A stretch of DNA of 64,000 bases from Thamnaconus septentrionalis (lineage: Eukaryota > Chordata > Actinopteri > Tetraodontiformes > Monacanthidae), in NCBI GenBank assembly GCA_009823395.1, contig CM020502.1:2289001-2353000 (forward strand). Reading direction: 5' to 3'. Numbering within the stretch: position 1 is the stretch's first letter; every line of letters starts with the position of its first letter. Shown here piece after piece: positions 34,540 to 48,010 of the stretch. The notes under the pieces were generated by a model. That model did not search any database. It saw nothing but the letters and a program-made list of their open reading frames with translations, and was not told the origin of the DNA. The translations under genes and the position numbers were made by a program.

Positions 34540-35607
34540 TGATGCCCCAGGAGTGTCATCAGGAAGGGTTGTGAACAATAAACCGATGCGAGCGGATATC
34601 CGGTTCAGGAAGTGAGCGATACGGCTGAATCAGTAGCAGCCTAATAAATCGATTCAAATTATCAATTAATTCCTCTATGAACCGGTTATAGAGTCATAGA
34701 TCGGGTATCGTGAGACTTTCAACTGGTTGGCGGCATCACACACACATCAGCGTCTCTCAAACAACACTAGATCGTCACCTGAAGGTGCTCGTGAAATGCT
34801 GCAGCTGCCTAGCTGCAGTGTTTCTCGCTAAATCTGGTGGCTTTCCAACTCCCCATTACGACTTTTTTTTGTCAAAATGGTAAGCAAAGGTTTATTCAAT
34901 GTCACTAGGACTTTTGCACTTTTGTTACTTGTTTTTGGTCAATGATTAAAAATAAATACATTGACATGTCATTTTGTTGTTCTGTTTTGCATGTGTGTTT
35001 TTGCCAGTCATAAAGGCACAACGTTTTGGGATATTTGGTCTTTTTTTGATAAGGTTTTTGTCATATTTAAAAAGAAAATATTGTACTGTCACTTTCATAG
35101 TAGAATGAAAGTTTGTTTTTATAAAATATCAACAACAAATATTTATCATAGCATCAAATTGTATGTATCAAATCGATTTGTATCGAATCGTTTTGTATCA
35201 AATCAGTCTCCAATAAAAGCTTGTAGTTTTTTAATTGAATCGTAACCTGTTTGTCTAGATGCACATCGAATTGTTTACCACAGAGAGATGTGCAACCCTA
35301 TCATCAGGGAAGTTCTGGTGGGCGTGTCAACTTGCGATCGTTTGCAGCCTCCCACCTCATTCAGCACACCTGGGCGTTGATAGCGTGCTCAGGTTACTTA
35401 AGCAACTGCAGCCACTCTCACTCTCTCTCTTTCTCTCTGTCCCACTGCTGCAGGACTCTCCAGGCACTCCACGTCAGCACCTTGTTTGGTTTGCTTTGTA
35501 CTTTGGTTTCGTCAAATTGGAATTTTGTGTTTGATAAAGCCTTATTTAGATTATCTGCCATGGTTTCGTCTCCCTTTTTGTTTTTGGCCAAGAGTCAGGA
35601 CATGACA
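34540..35607 (+). repeat. Gypsy 3' LTR, split by a hAT insertion
   Basis: The LTR starts at TGATGCC (34540) or TGTCATCAGG (34554) and ends ATGACA at 35607; TGTCAT and ATGACA are inverted. The sequence is continuous if 34564-35300 and one TCATCAGG copy are removed. No 5' LTR or gag was found in the window. Confidence 0.65.
34564..35300. mobile_element. hAT element nested in Gypsy LTR
   Basis: 737 bp with inverted ends AAGGGTTG and CAACCCTA and a perfect 8-bp target duplication TCATCAGG at 34556-34563 and 35301-35308. The interior has repeated ATCGATT/ATCGAAT motifs and no open frame, so it is non-autonomous. Confidence 0.85.
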
Positions 35608-35723
35608 CATTTTTTTAACCATATTTCCTTATTTCCGTTTTGTTTTTATGTTTGTTTGTTTTTTTAAGTATTTCCAGTGTTAAAAATTATTGTTTAAAAA
35701 CTGGGACTATATGATTATGGTCA

Positions 35724-35811
35724 TATGACTGTCAGTCATACAGTATGACTATAGTCATACAGTCACTACAGTCATAGTTATGACTATTGCCAATATGACC
35801 ATTGGCAATAG
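35724..35811. repeat. Cluster of small palindromes (GTCATA-type)
   Basis: TATGACTGTCAGTCATA (35724-35740), the perfect palindrome TATGACTATAGTCATA (35744-35759), GTCATAGTTATGAC (35771-35784) and a 10-bp stem with 8-nt loop (CTATTGCCAA ... TTGGCAATAG, 35784-35811) follow one another. Confidence 0.85.
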
Positions 35812-38800
35812 CCATATGTAGTCTGATGCAGATGTTTAATAAAATGTTTAATATTTTTATTGTGTGGAATATCACGTCAAAGCGAGAAATGAGCAAATGT
35901 GTGGCCACACGTCTACGCTCCATTCATCTTCAAACTGCATTTTACGTGCTCCGTGGTGACACGGGAATGCTGGGAAAAAGCGAAAATATTGACATGTCTG
36001 GCCGACCTACCAACACATGCGCCGACAACATTTGCCTCTCCATGACATCATCAGTTTTTTCCGTGACTCCAGGTGTGACAGCTGGCTATTTGCATACCAA
36101 AGTGAGCGAGCGGTTGACCAGGAGTGATGTCACTCGCTCCGAGCTGCACCGCAATGCAAACAAAGACTCAGAGAAAGCCTGTTTGAGACGGCAATCTCAG
36201 ACCGTGTTTACCCGAATGACAATTTTATCCAGCATTCATCTTTTTTTTTATTACAGCTCTGTTTACGCTTTCCTTTTTTTTTTCTTCCTCCCCCCGTCGT
36301 CTAGAAGATGCATAACATCTGCTCGACCTTGTTTGATGTCTTACTTTTTTGGATGACTGTGAATTACCGTAAGCGCAGAGAGTTCAAACCTTGAACGTCG
36401 CCACAGTGGAGTTGCCAGGAAAGCAACTTATGTGTTGCCTCCGGCCAAGAAGCGGTATTACAAGGAAGGAGAAAAGAGAACTTCACCTGTGAATCTACCT
36501 GAACTTCACTTCTGCTCTTTAGAGTCGTGTCCAAATATAAATATGATGTGTCAGCCTTGTTAGTGGACTTAAAAGGCGAGAAAGACAAGAGATACAATAG
36601 TGTCTCCTGTCTTTATCCCCTCTCAAGTCCTTTAAAACTCACTCTTGATAATGGAAAACAAAAAAACAAAAAAAACATTTGCCTTTAAAAACAAAGGCGA
36701 TACGTGTTGGAAACCTTTATTTTCCAACGTCACAGGATTTACGGGAGGCGTACACAGTTCTCACTCGCAAATCCCGACGGCTATGGTTGCAGGTTATGCG
36801 GAATGTTTGACGCAATCGTGATCCCAAATGATGCAAAACGCAGGTGCGCAGGGGCAACTGGCTCAGAAAAAACTTGACGCGAGCAGCGCTCCAAAATCTA
36901 ACGAGGATGTGAAAAGGACGCCCAGCTACTTAGCAACCTTTTCGCTGTAAATTAGACGTTAGCGTTCTGTTACGCGCTCGCAGCCCCTCTGGCATTGTCG
37001 TGGCGGTGACGCGGCCTCTTTGAATTTCACTTGGATCAGGTCTCTGTCAACACGGATTAAATGCGAGCCTGGTTTGACTACATTGTTTATGCACGGCGGA
37101 ACACTCCGAAAATAGCTCCGACGGCACCAAAGCAGATGGGATACTCGATACTCATAACCTTTTATATTGACGAGGGGAGCGGAGGAGCCGCGCTGCTGAC
37201 ATCAGCCTCTGCGCTATTAAAGAAGAGAGAACGCTAACAGGCGAACTCAGTTGATGCAGTTTAAAAGGAAACGTGGGTATTTGTTGATTAGCTCTTTAGA
37301 CGCGTGTCCAAGAGTTCCTGAAATTTATCCTCCTTTCCAACTGAAAAACTTAGGCCCCGTTTATGCGAAGAGGGCACTTTTTTGAAACTGACCATTTTTG
37401 GAAATCTATCCTAAAAAAACACCACGAACCACGAAGCCATCTTCAAAAAAATCTGCGCTTACACAAAAACGACTGGAAACGCTGCAGTACCTGTGCCAGG
37501 CCTTGTGTGGTGCTGTGAATTTATTCCCAAAAGGCAGAAGAAGAAGAAGACCTGGGGCATGGCGTGTTTACAGAGGTAGCAGCTAGGTAATGTAGCATCG
37601 ACAGCATCGCAAAGAACACACGTGAAAAGATAGTGTGCGTAGACCACAAAGTTAAACTTCTGCTTCGAGTCACTAGAGAACACAAAGCTAGCATGACGGT
37701 CACAAGACTGCAAACAGAGGCCAACCCCCTCTCCGAGCGCCATTTTAGCTGCTTTTGCTCACGTCCTGTTTTCTCTCTCCAACGTCCTCAAAAGATTTCT
37801 GTTTTTATTTAAATAAGTAAGCAAAGGTTTGGAAGCGTCTACCATCCCTGGCACCATCATCGATGGTTGAGTAACAAGGTGTCCTGGGACCTCTGCCATT
37901 CACCTGGACGCCCACACCAGCAGCTCTTTCAGCTTCGGCTCCAGAATTTTTTTTCCCGGCTGCTACTCCGGCTCCTCTTGTTTTGGGCTTTTTTTTCCCA
38001 TCTTTCTCATGTTGCTCTGCCAAACACGGGAGCAAGGTGGTCTGTTGGAAGTTATTTCGAGTTGCTCCTCGCCCTCGCACAACCTCCAAACGGAACACGA
38101 GGATCACAAAGGCGGAGACAAACCGTTGTTTAGTTCTACGAGGATGCATCGGTCCGATGATGACCTCTTATCATTTTTTCTCCCTCCCGTTTCGTTCTTG
38201 GATTTGAGCGGGGCCCTGCGATTAAAGGCAGCGCTCCGCGCTTCAAGTGAACAAACGCAAACGGCAAAGATACAGTCGTCCCATGGCAGACGTGTCAAAG
38301 CGCCTCCTCTTATCTGCGCTTTCATTAACGGCACCGTTGCACAAGGAGGCGATAAAAATAGGTCGCAATCAGCGGCTTTTTGCCGCCTGACCGTACATCC
38401 GCTTCGCATTACAATGCTGGATGTGACCTAGTTCGCGTTGGGCAGCATCTGAGATCCCCGCTGCAGGTTATAACGCGTCAGCGCTTGCTCGCTCACTTGC
38501 TCGCTCTCGTCCTTACGAAACTAAATCATTTGCAGTCGGCTCGGCTTCCTGCGGTTTTCAGAGTGAGAGTCAGAGAGAGAGAGAGAGCGAGAGAGGGAGG
38601 GAGAGAAAGGAATACAAAAGCCTGTGGGGATTCGTGCTCGGCTGCAGCCGAGCTGAAGGAACAGCGGCGGCTTCTATACAGCAGTGTGAGTGAAAAATCA
38701 CTGCTCAGCACTGACCTCGGCTCCGTTGTTTTCCCCGCCTTTTACACGACACACTTTAGCAACCTCGCTCCGCCCTCGGCCGTTGGCCAGCATCCACTCA

Positions 38801-38880
38801 AAACGACAACACGCCAGCGTGGCTTCCGCTCCGAGCGACACTGTTTCATGCTAACTAACCCGCTACGTTAATATTACTAT
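35812..38880. other. Non-coding interval
   Basis: Near 37353, GGCCCCGTTTATGCGAAGAG resembles the end of a common fish DNA-transposon repeat. 38000-38870 is GC-rich with a GA-rich patch at ~38568-38606. No gene supported. Confidence 0.4.
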
Positions 38881-40204
38881 CATTATTTTATTTTTTTTAA
38901 TAAGTGACGAATAGGTAGATTAATCCCTGGAATGTTTTGCGCAGCTTGCAACATTTGTGGGCAAATATAAAAAATCATTTGAGACTGTTGCAGATTTCTA
39001 ATGTTCGATAAGAACTTTTTATCTATCTGTCTATCACAAGATGGAAATTTCAGCGACTGGGATTCAAACTCCCCGTACTGGGACAGAGTGAGGGGAATTT
39101 CAAAACGAAAACCCCAAAAAGTAAATCTAATTTGTAAACATAAAGTTTTATTTTTCTTTGATTGATTATTGTTTTAGGTGCTAAGCTAATTACTTGGAGA
39201 ATAACATATACCAGGTATCAAACTTGATTGCTATGTATTTGTAGTTTGTCTTTGTACAGCAACAACCAATAGTTAATGAGGAGGCCAAAATACTTCTGGA
39301 CCTTGTTTATTTAAAAATATAGAACAATTTACTTACCCAAACAATTGGATCAACTTACCAACCATAACTCCGCCCCATTATCTTCTTTTGTTGTTCAAAA
39401 TAAGCCATTCATTGGTTCATGAGTTCATTCAAATGTGGCAGGCAAAGCAGGCTTGTTTCAGTGGCACGAAGGCATACAAGGTAACAGCTGGCAGAGACAA
39501 AGGGGAACCTGGAGATACAAAGGCAAAGAGAAGGCCCGGTGAAATCTATCAGGGGCGTGGCAGGCGATCAGAAGTGACAGGAAAAGTAGGTTATGCAAAG
39601 CGACATGAGGGGAAGAACTTTCAGAATAAAACAGGAAGAACCAAGCTTGTCGGAACAAAACGAGAAGGAAGTGGAAGAGCTATCGACCAACTGAAGCCCG
39701 GTGTGAGTCAGCACTTTCCATCTCATTTATCCAAATCAACACGCACCAGTCTGAGGTACTCATCCACCAATTGTACAATGCACAAAAACTTATTATGCAA
39801 TACAGTCCATGAAATGTTCAGAGATGCCAACTTTCAACTTTGTTTTTTTTTAAAGACCTCTACGGGCAGTTGTTCACTTTGACAACATGTAACTTGCGTA
39901 ATAGTAATTTAAAGCTGGCTTAAGAGCAAGTTTGGCAGGTCCTCGTCTGAAACCACATCCTCCAAAATTATTTGCCCAAAAGATTCCCAGAGGGCCAACA
40001 GGTGAACAAAGGGCAGTAGTGTTTCCAGTGTGCGTGAAAATCCAATATGTGCCACGTTGGTACTCAAGTTGGTGTTATGCGTCCAAATGGCTCCCCATGT
40101 GCCTGTTTTGTTTCCCTCGTGCTCTCATCGCAGCGTGCATAGATGTTGCCTTAATGAAAAAGTGCGTACCTGCTCTCCTTTTCCCAGCGTATCTGTTTGT
40201 TTTG

Positions 40205-40248
<44 letters not shown>

Positions 40249-43200
40249 GTGTGCGCGTGCGTGTGCGCACTCTGGGAACGGAGCAGTGCTTGGAGAATCA
40301 GCCTTTTGGGAATAATGGTAGTATTATTGAGAATCCCTTGTTTCGTCTTCCCAGAACTGGCTGTCCTGGATGTAACGTGATCAGCGCGATCACCGTGGCT
40401 ACGGAGCAGCAGGTAAACAAGGTGGAGGAGGGGGAAGAAGAGGAGGAGGAGGGAGGGAGGCTGAGCGGAAGAAACGCACACAAGAGGCAAGGATGAGGAT
40501 GAGGTGTCTGGGAACCCGCAATAGGTGGCAAAGTGCCAAAACACCACAGAGTTTCAACGTAACTGACAGGTGACGTGATTTAATCACACCTGGGGCACAG
40601 AAAATGTGCTGGTCTTGAAATCTTTGGGTGCCAAACCCTATTTCACATACAAATCTGGTGGCTCGGTCAAGAGTGGTCTTTTTGTCATATTTGAGGGGAG
40701 TATTTTGTTTCAAAATGTGAATCTGCAGAAAGATGCACCAAGTAGTAACCCTGAAGTAGCCAAATGTTGGCTTCAGACACGGGTATGCTATAGTCTTAAA
40801 AGAGACCCTGAAAATAAAACAAAGGAACCTGAATCATGTAATTTGCCGCACATGCGTTTGCGAACCACCTCATGACAGGGTGTTAAATCAGTGCTATGAG
40901 ATATGGAGAGGAGACAGGGAGCTCTCTGACACAACCATCTGGAAACAATGGCCCCGGCTAACTAGGTCATAATCACACACACACACACACACACAAAGCA
41001 GTCCTACAAAAGGAGTGATACTGTCGTCACAGTTCTCCTTTCATCTGAAATGCTGTTGGTGTTTTGGTTTAGTTTTTTCTTAAGGTTCTTGATCAGTTAG
41101 CATCGTCATCAAGACAAAGCAGAATTGATGCCAAAGCTTTGGCCTTGGAAGTCTGGCCAACACTGGAACAGATTGTGCTTGAACGTTTTGTACAATCAAT
41201 TTTGGATATTTGGAAAAAGAAATCACATTCAGGTCTTGGGGGGGGCCGTGAATAGTAATTTTGGGCTCTATGAATAAAAATCCGAGTGGATCAAAACATT
41301 CCAAGCCAGAGATCTTCAATGGAATGCATTTCTGATTGGGTTTCAAAATTTCAGAGGAGTCCACAACTTATCACATTTAAATACATTTATGTCAGTTTTA
41401 TCTGAACGATCAAATCTTTGCTTTCCCTCCCCAAAGGTTTTCCATTGGCACTTAATCTGATGAATATTCCAGATAAATACTTGGGAAAATCTGATCTGAT
41501 GTTCCAGTTTTTAGCCTCAACTGATCAGCTCATCTGACTATGTTTGATGGATGGCTTCCAGAATTCGTGACATGGACAATGTCTCACCAGCGGGAAAAAA
41601 CACATCCATATGTATGTCTGTGTGACGTTACATGTTTTGTCCTCACTCGAAAGATTCACGCAACCTCAAGTGCACTATCAATCAAAACAAACAGCGCTGC
41701 CACGCCGTCCGGCGTTTGTTTTCGCTGCCGGCCATCAGAAGCTCTCGTTTCGTTTCGCTTCCCAGCACGTTGCAGGGCAAAACAGCCAGGTTTCCCATCC
41801 GACTCCGATTCTAGGGGTCCTCCCACGCCACATATTTCTCAGGCCGGAGCGAGTGGCGAAAGTGCGGCCCCGGCGGCGCACCTACCGCGTGTGGTTGGGG
41901 CTGAGGGGCCCACGAGGACGGGCAGCCTTCTTCCCTGTGCGGTGGTAGTTTTTCCGCTCCCATACATTCCTGGTAGAGCCGAGGGGGAGTCGAGGTAGTC
42001 GTTACATACCTGTGGCAAGCACGCAACCTTTTAATCATGGTCGCTGAGGAGATGCGCCGGCTCTTTCGTAAGCGTCCCCCGAATGGGAGAGCAAACGGGC
42101 GGCTATTCTCACAGCTTGTAATCGGAGCCCTCACTTGTGTAAACTGTGTACTTCTGGTGACGCTCAGATGGAATATAAAGGGAAAGCCGAGCCCAGATAT
42201 ACCCATTTTAGCGGGCCACTTTTATTGTTGGGAGACAGTTTGGGCTCTGAGTTGGGTCATGGAGGAGTAGGTCTTGAAATTATTTTTCAAGACGTCTAAA
42301 ATTACTGTCCTGTCTGGTTAAAGTTTTTGTTGAAGTGGCTTAGGAGAGGGAAAAAAATAAAACTTTATGGTTAGGGATGCTGCGAAATGTTAAATTTGGC
42401 ATGATTACTATATACAGTGATCATGAGTCATGACAAATCATACTTGGCAAAGCTTGAATTTTGCCATGCGGCTCCTCCTTAAAAAAAAAAAAAAAAAAAG
42501 AAAGAAACATCCATTGTTTCACTTTGCCTCCATTCAAGGCATAAAATGGCAAAGTTGTTGGATAAATATCGGCCTCACCTATCCTCACAATCAGGTGGAA
42601 TAGGCAGCCGTGACGGAAGAGGACAAATGCGGTGCTATCCACATAGTCAGAGCTAAATACAAAGCCAGTCAGTATCTGACAGTGTTTAGCGACTGCAGAA
42701 CAAAACATTTATTGGAGGGTTTTGCGGGAAACCTCAGCGGTCCAGGAATACAAATTCAGAGTAACAATGCTACATATACAGGTTAGTGCGCACATTGCAG
42801 ATGTGACTGCAGATGTTAAATGATGATCGGAAAAATAGAAGAACATTCATTGTTAGGCCTTACTATTCCAACCGCACAAGTGTTTGAAGAACAACAGCTG
42901 AGCTCCACGAAAAGTTAGCGTTAGGAAACTTCAGCTTGGCACACAGAGCAAATTACTCTGATGTCCTCAGATCCCATACAAGCGGTCGCTTGAGGACGCC
43001 GCAACAAAACTTGAAAGACACCAGTGGCTTCTCACTCAGGGAAAGTTGTGATGGCGAGAGGGTTTGCATAACACTTGTCTGTTCACACACCGTGCAGAAC
43101 GAGAGAGACATCGCAGCCACGAGGAGTCACGTTTTCCGGCCAAGTGGTGAACGGTCCAACATTAACCGGCCTTCTGGCTCTTTGGTCTGGTGGTGCGCTA

Positions 43201-44270
43201 GTTTGCAAGCGTGCGAATGACAGTGGAGAGAGGTGGTTTAAGAGATGAACTCCGGGATGATATATCTACTCCTTGACATACCAGGATGTCACCCACAGGA
43301 TATATTTTGCACATCCATCTTGACAAGAGTCCTTAACCAGTGTTTAAGAGTACAGGCAACTCCCAACAATTTGGTTATTTCTGGCTTTTTACACCACTGG
43401 CCTTTTTCCCCAAAGACTTTTGATTGAGTCAAATTCCGACCAGCTGAAATGATACTGACAGGAGGTTTTCAAGACGGATCTGCAAGAAATGTAATGATTC
43501 CGTTGACCTAAATGAAACCCTCCCCCATCAACTTCCGACCTACTGCAGTCAGAGAGTTGGCAGGACAAACCTTAAATAGTAAGGATGTGTTCCAGTTTCT
43601 AAACTGTCAGACCCTACTCGTCCCCGGCGCCCCGGACCACGAAAGCACACCAAACATAGCTGACACCACAGGTCCAAAAAAGGAGCAAAAAAAAAAAGTC
43701 CGCTCGCCGCATACATCCTGGCAGAAGAATGCAGCCAGTCATTTCTAACACTCCTTCACACTTTGTACACAAGACCTGTGTTCCCGCAGCCAGCAATGAA
43801 TTTTTGATGTCCCCGGGGGATGGGTTTGTCTCAAGTTCAAGGGAACGCTAGATAGCCGGGGTCCTGAAACCCGACCTGGCTGACAGGGAGCACTACGGTA
43901 CGCTCAAGCATGAGAACGTGCACCCATTCACTCCTTTCACCTGTTTGTTATGAGGACATGGGGGGCTGGAGCCATAGCACCACCGCGTACTGTGCCAGAA
44001 AGGGAACACTCTGGCGTGGTCACCAGCCATCCATCACCAGGTCTCACTCTTCAATTCTGCTGCGCTTGATGTGGATGCCTTTTGGATTGTCTGACCCGAA
44101 ATCTGAGAAGGTGGACGCTCCTCGCAGGGTGGAGGACCAAGAGAGCTGGCAACATCTCGCTGCATGTCACTGTGGCGTCGATGGCTGAGTCGCTGTGTCA
44201 TTTTACTGGGGCAACATACTGTATCAGTGACTGTATCGTGTTTATACCAGTCCAGCGTCACCACCTTACT
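38881..44270. other. Non-coding interval
   Basis: Contains (GT)n at ~40206-40262, a GAGGA-rich patch at ~40424-40460, a (CA)n at ~40975-40995 and an 18-base A run at ~42481. Open frames here have no recognisable motifs. Confidence 0.4.
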
Positions 44271-44272
44271 CT

Positions 44273-44346
44273 AGGAGCAACATTCTTATTGCTCTATGTA
44301 TATACATATCCTAGTTAGTTGCCATACATGCATACATATCTATATA

Positions 44347-44427
<81 letters not shown>

Positions 44428-44466
44428 GTATATGAGAAGCGTTCTAAGGGTAGGAAAAACAAATAA
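44273..44466 (+). mobile_element. TTAA-type MITE remnant with (TA)n expansion
   Basis: TAGGAGCAACATTCTTATTG, CTCTATGTATATAC, ATATGAGAAGCGTTCTAAGG and GTAGGAAAAACAAATAACTT match the interior of MITE copies A-D. A (TA)n tract (~44341-44411) has expanded at the TATATAT stretch these copies share. The ends are lost. Confidence 0.6.
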
Positions 44467-47400
44467 CTTAAAAAAGCTCACCTCTTCTAATAAAATAATA
44501 AGCCAAACACTATTGCTCCCTTGAGACCGGCTGTATGTCATACTGCTTCACCTCGAGAAACACAAAAAGGGGGAACCCGCACTTCCTCTGCGTCCTCCAG
44601 CTTTAATGTTGCCGAGCGGAGAGATTGATGTTACAAAGACGCCAGCGAGGCCGCAAATTTGTAACAACTGTTTGTGATTCCGTCATGTTTTACACACATT
44701 TCGCATGTTGAGGAATGAACACGTGGGTGCTGCCGCGTTCTTTTTCCCTAATGTGATGCGCGCTACTTTCAGGCCAGGATCGCTGGGGGCACAGAAAAAA
44801 CCAAACAAACACAACGTTGCTTCATTTCATCAGCAGAGTGGAGCTGTGTCGTCACGGCGGAGAGCCAGAAAACAGCCACTAGGCGAAATTGAGTCGCCCG
44901 GTCCGAGACTCCTTTGATCAAATCACAAGCTTGGAATAGAACAGGCTCACAATAAAGACGTCAATCTCTCTGGATCCCTTTAATGCCCCTCTGTATTCCC
45001 CCCATTCTGTCATTTTTTTCCACTCTCCTTTCCCCGGTTCATCCCTCGGCCACATTTTCTTGTCACTTTCACGCACATGTGCATTCCCGCCACGGGAATA
45101 TGATGCCGCCGCCTCAGTGTGCCTGCTGACTCCGCCACTTGTTGATATTGTCGTCTGGGAGACCTTGGCAACGGCGTCGCGGCGCACTGCCGGCACTGAC
45201 CCAGCCTTTGTGGTTCCTGCCTAATCTCAAGGAACCTGTTTGTGTGCTTTTGTACACCACCGGGTCCTTCCAGAACAGCATGTGCGTGTTTTTTAGTTTT
45301 TGCTGGAGTTTGTCTGACGTCTCGGCGCTCGTGTTTCTCCGTCACCACCTCCGCCTCCCCCCCGGGCACACACTGCTCTTGTGTTTACACTGTCCTCACC
45401 GCCTGGAACAGCGAGTTCCTTCACGGCGCCGCGATGACGCCCACAGGTTCCCACCAGCTGGGCAGCCAGGTACTCCTCTCTGGCAAGCGGTGCCCCTTTT
45501 CACGATTGCTGGGGCAGTCTAGCGGAAAGTCCCTTTGCCCAGCAGGCCCGGTGGAGGTGGTCGGGGGGCCTGCAGGAGGTAAAACAAGAGTTTTGTGTTC
45601 AAAAAAGTACTGATTTCTTGCATAAAAAGTTTGCTTTCTCCACTTTTCCCTAAACACACTGATGTGACAACTGCTTTCAAATTGCTAATTAGGCGCGATG
45701 ACCCTTTATTAAACTACTCTGATGCTGCAGCTCCATGTTGTCGACTTCAAGGTAGGCTGGAGGCCAGTGAATATGCAAAAAGCTAAAAACAGAGATCGAT
45801 CCAGAACGTGAACACGTGCGCAACCCTGACACGGGGTCACATGCATGGGCACGAAGTACATGCCGCATCACTGGCGCCCATCCCTCTCCTTGTCTCGCCA
45901 TTGTGGATGCCAATCTGTGGCCATCAGGGTCCATCTGCCATCGTCCTCCGTGTCTGTCGAGTTGTCACCTACAGCGGGTGGCCACCAACGAAAAAGAGAG
46001 GAAAAGAAAAAGCCTCACACGTCGCCGCACACAATTTCACCAAGTGAATTTGTGTACTGCGAGCACACAACTATATTTAGTGTATAGTAGTATAATAATG
46101 CATTTACAAATAATTACGTTCATAGACGAGCTGCTGAAGGGGATGCGGCCACCTGAAGATCACATCTGTGAAGTCAACTTTGCTAGTGTTAATGTCATAA
46201 TTGATCTTAATGGATAGATTCAGATTCTGATTTGTTACTAGATCCATTACGTTGCTTTTATTTGTTAATTTTGGCGACAGTAGTCTTCAAATTTCACATT
46301 CTGTTTGATTGATTTTTGGATATTTAGACTGTGGATAGGTGCCTAACAAACGATGCATCTGCTTCGTCTAATGCAATTATGTCCATGTGAAGACAAACAA
46401 ACAAATAAATAGATAAATAAACTTCCCCTGCCAAAGTGACTGAAATTTTAAGCAGAAAGTTTTTGTTTGCTTCTCCAACGTGGCACTCGAACAAAACTGC
46501 CACTTTCACACGACCGCTGTTCAAAGAGGTTGCATAGTAACGCAGTAACGCACTCGCTTATTTTCTTGCCAGCTGTGAGATCGTAAGATTGACGACAGCC
46601 AATGAAAGAGCTTTTGTTTTGTTTTTGTTTTTTGTATCATCCTCAACATTTCCCTTTAAAATGAAGGCAACCTGAAGGACATGGTTTTTTTCATTTAGCA
46701 ACCTAACACACTGCACCATCCGAACTCGCACGGCACTGTGGTTTCCACCCAAAGCAAAATCACAGAAAGTCGACTGATTGTGTGGACTCCCCGCCCGACA
46801 CCTCTGAGCACCATCTGAGCAGGCAGAGCTCAGTCTGATTAGCAGTAGCTGAGAAGAGCACACAGGTGATCAGCAGCACCTGTGACCTACTTTCAAACTC
46901 CACTGATCTACCCATAGTGCTGTAGTTGTTCAAAAGAAAAAGCAGTTATATTTTGAACTATTTTCTAACTATTATTATATAGTGAGCTCATTCAGCTTTA
47001 CAAATGTCTGGAACAATAAAATTAGCTCACAAGTGACCAAGTGATTTAAATCTTGATAAAGAAAGTTATCAAATGGACCAAAACAAAACAAAACAAAAAT
47101 AAAAGGTTTATGTACTTGGTGAAATGAGAAAAACAAAATCGGAAAACAAGATGTTTCTCCATAATAAGGAATCTCAAGGAATAACAACTGGTTTTAAACT
47201 GTCTCAGGGTTTTTTGTGTGTGTGTGTTTTTGCTGTTGTTGTGACTCGACAATTCCAAGTCCTGTTACTGTGTTTTCAGCAGAAAAAAAGAAAAGGAAAA
47301 TTCTTCCTTTTTTCGTTTCCCCATTTCCGAATGCTAATTGAGGACAGCTGACTTTGCGATTTTTGGTTTGGATTACGCATTTCCTTTCTTGCCCCATTTC

Positions 47401-47480
47401 TCTATAGTGATCTAAAGACAACTAGCTTTGCAATTTTGGTTTTCCCACTTCAAATCAAAAATCCGCCTGAGCACAAGGGA
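44467..47480. other. Non-coding interval, nothing recognised
   Basis: Chance open frames only. A short AAAC/AAAT/AGAT-rich patch lies at ~46393-46420. Confidence 0.4.
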
Positions 47481-48010
47481 CCACAAGGCAGAACAACAAG
47501 GACATGCAGTCCCTTAAATATTTGGACCCAAACCATTCAGAAGATCCCTCCGCCCATAATAATTTGATCTTTTAATGGATCCGCCACAGAGCTGCAATGC
47601 AGCAGAATCTTTATGGAGTTGAACTAAGTGGCAGTGATGGATGATATTAAGCAGCCACGGGGATCAGACTTCAAACCAGAGGAGACATCAGCGTGGCATA
47701 TGCCCCGCTGGATTTAATGAGGATTTCACGGTGAGAGTGGATAAGGGCCTCGCCCACAGTCTCCACTCTTGAGCAGACGGGTTGCTGATGAAGACAAGTT
47801 GCCGGTCATTTGCATGTCACAAAGCCCGGAGACACCGAGACAATGGAGAATTAGCCGGGACGCAAATAGAAACACAGATGTCAACGTATTGAGGCTGACA
47901 ACAGCGATCGTTGAAGGCTCCATGCTTTATTGCCGCGGGGCGCGGAGGTGCTCGTGAGGAATTAAGATTTGAGGATGGCGAGGCAGGGAATCCTTCAGCC
48001 ACGGCGCTCT
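47480..48010. promoter_or_regulatory. Enhancer-like non-coding block
   Basis: A balanced-composition block dense in homeodomain, POU and SOX-like sites: CATTTGCATGTC (~47808), ACAATGGAGAATTAG (~47840), TTTAATGAGGATTTC (~47713) and TTAATGG (~47573). This is inference from motif density only. Confidence 0.3.

Noticed and set aside
38380..38871. 163-residue plus-strand open frame in GC-rich DNA
   Set aside because: Arg/Glu-rich part comes from the GA repeat. GC-rich DNA gives long chance frames.
39388..39882. 164-residue plus-strand open frame
   Set aside because: No recognisable motif, no splice or promoter context; composition looks like chance.
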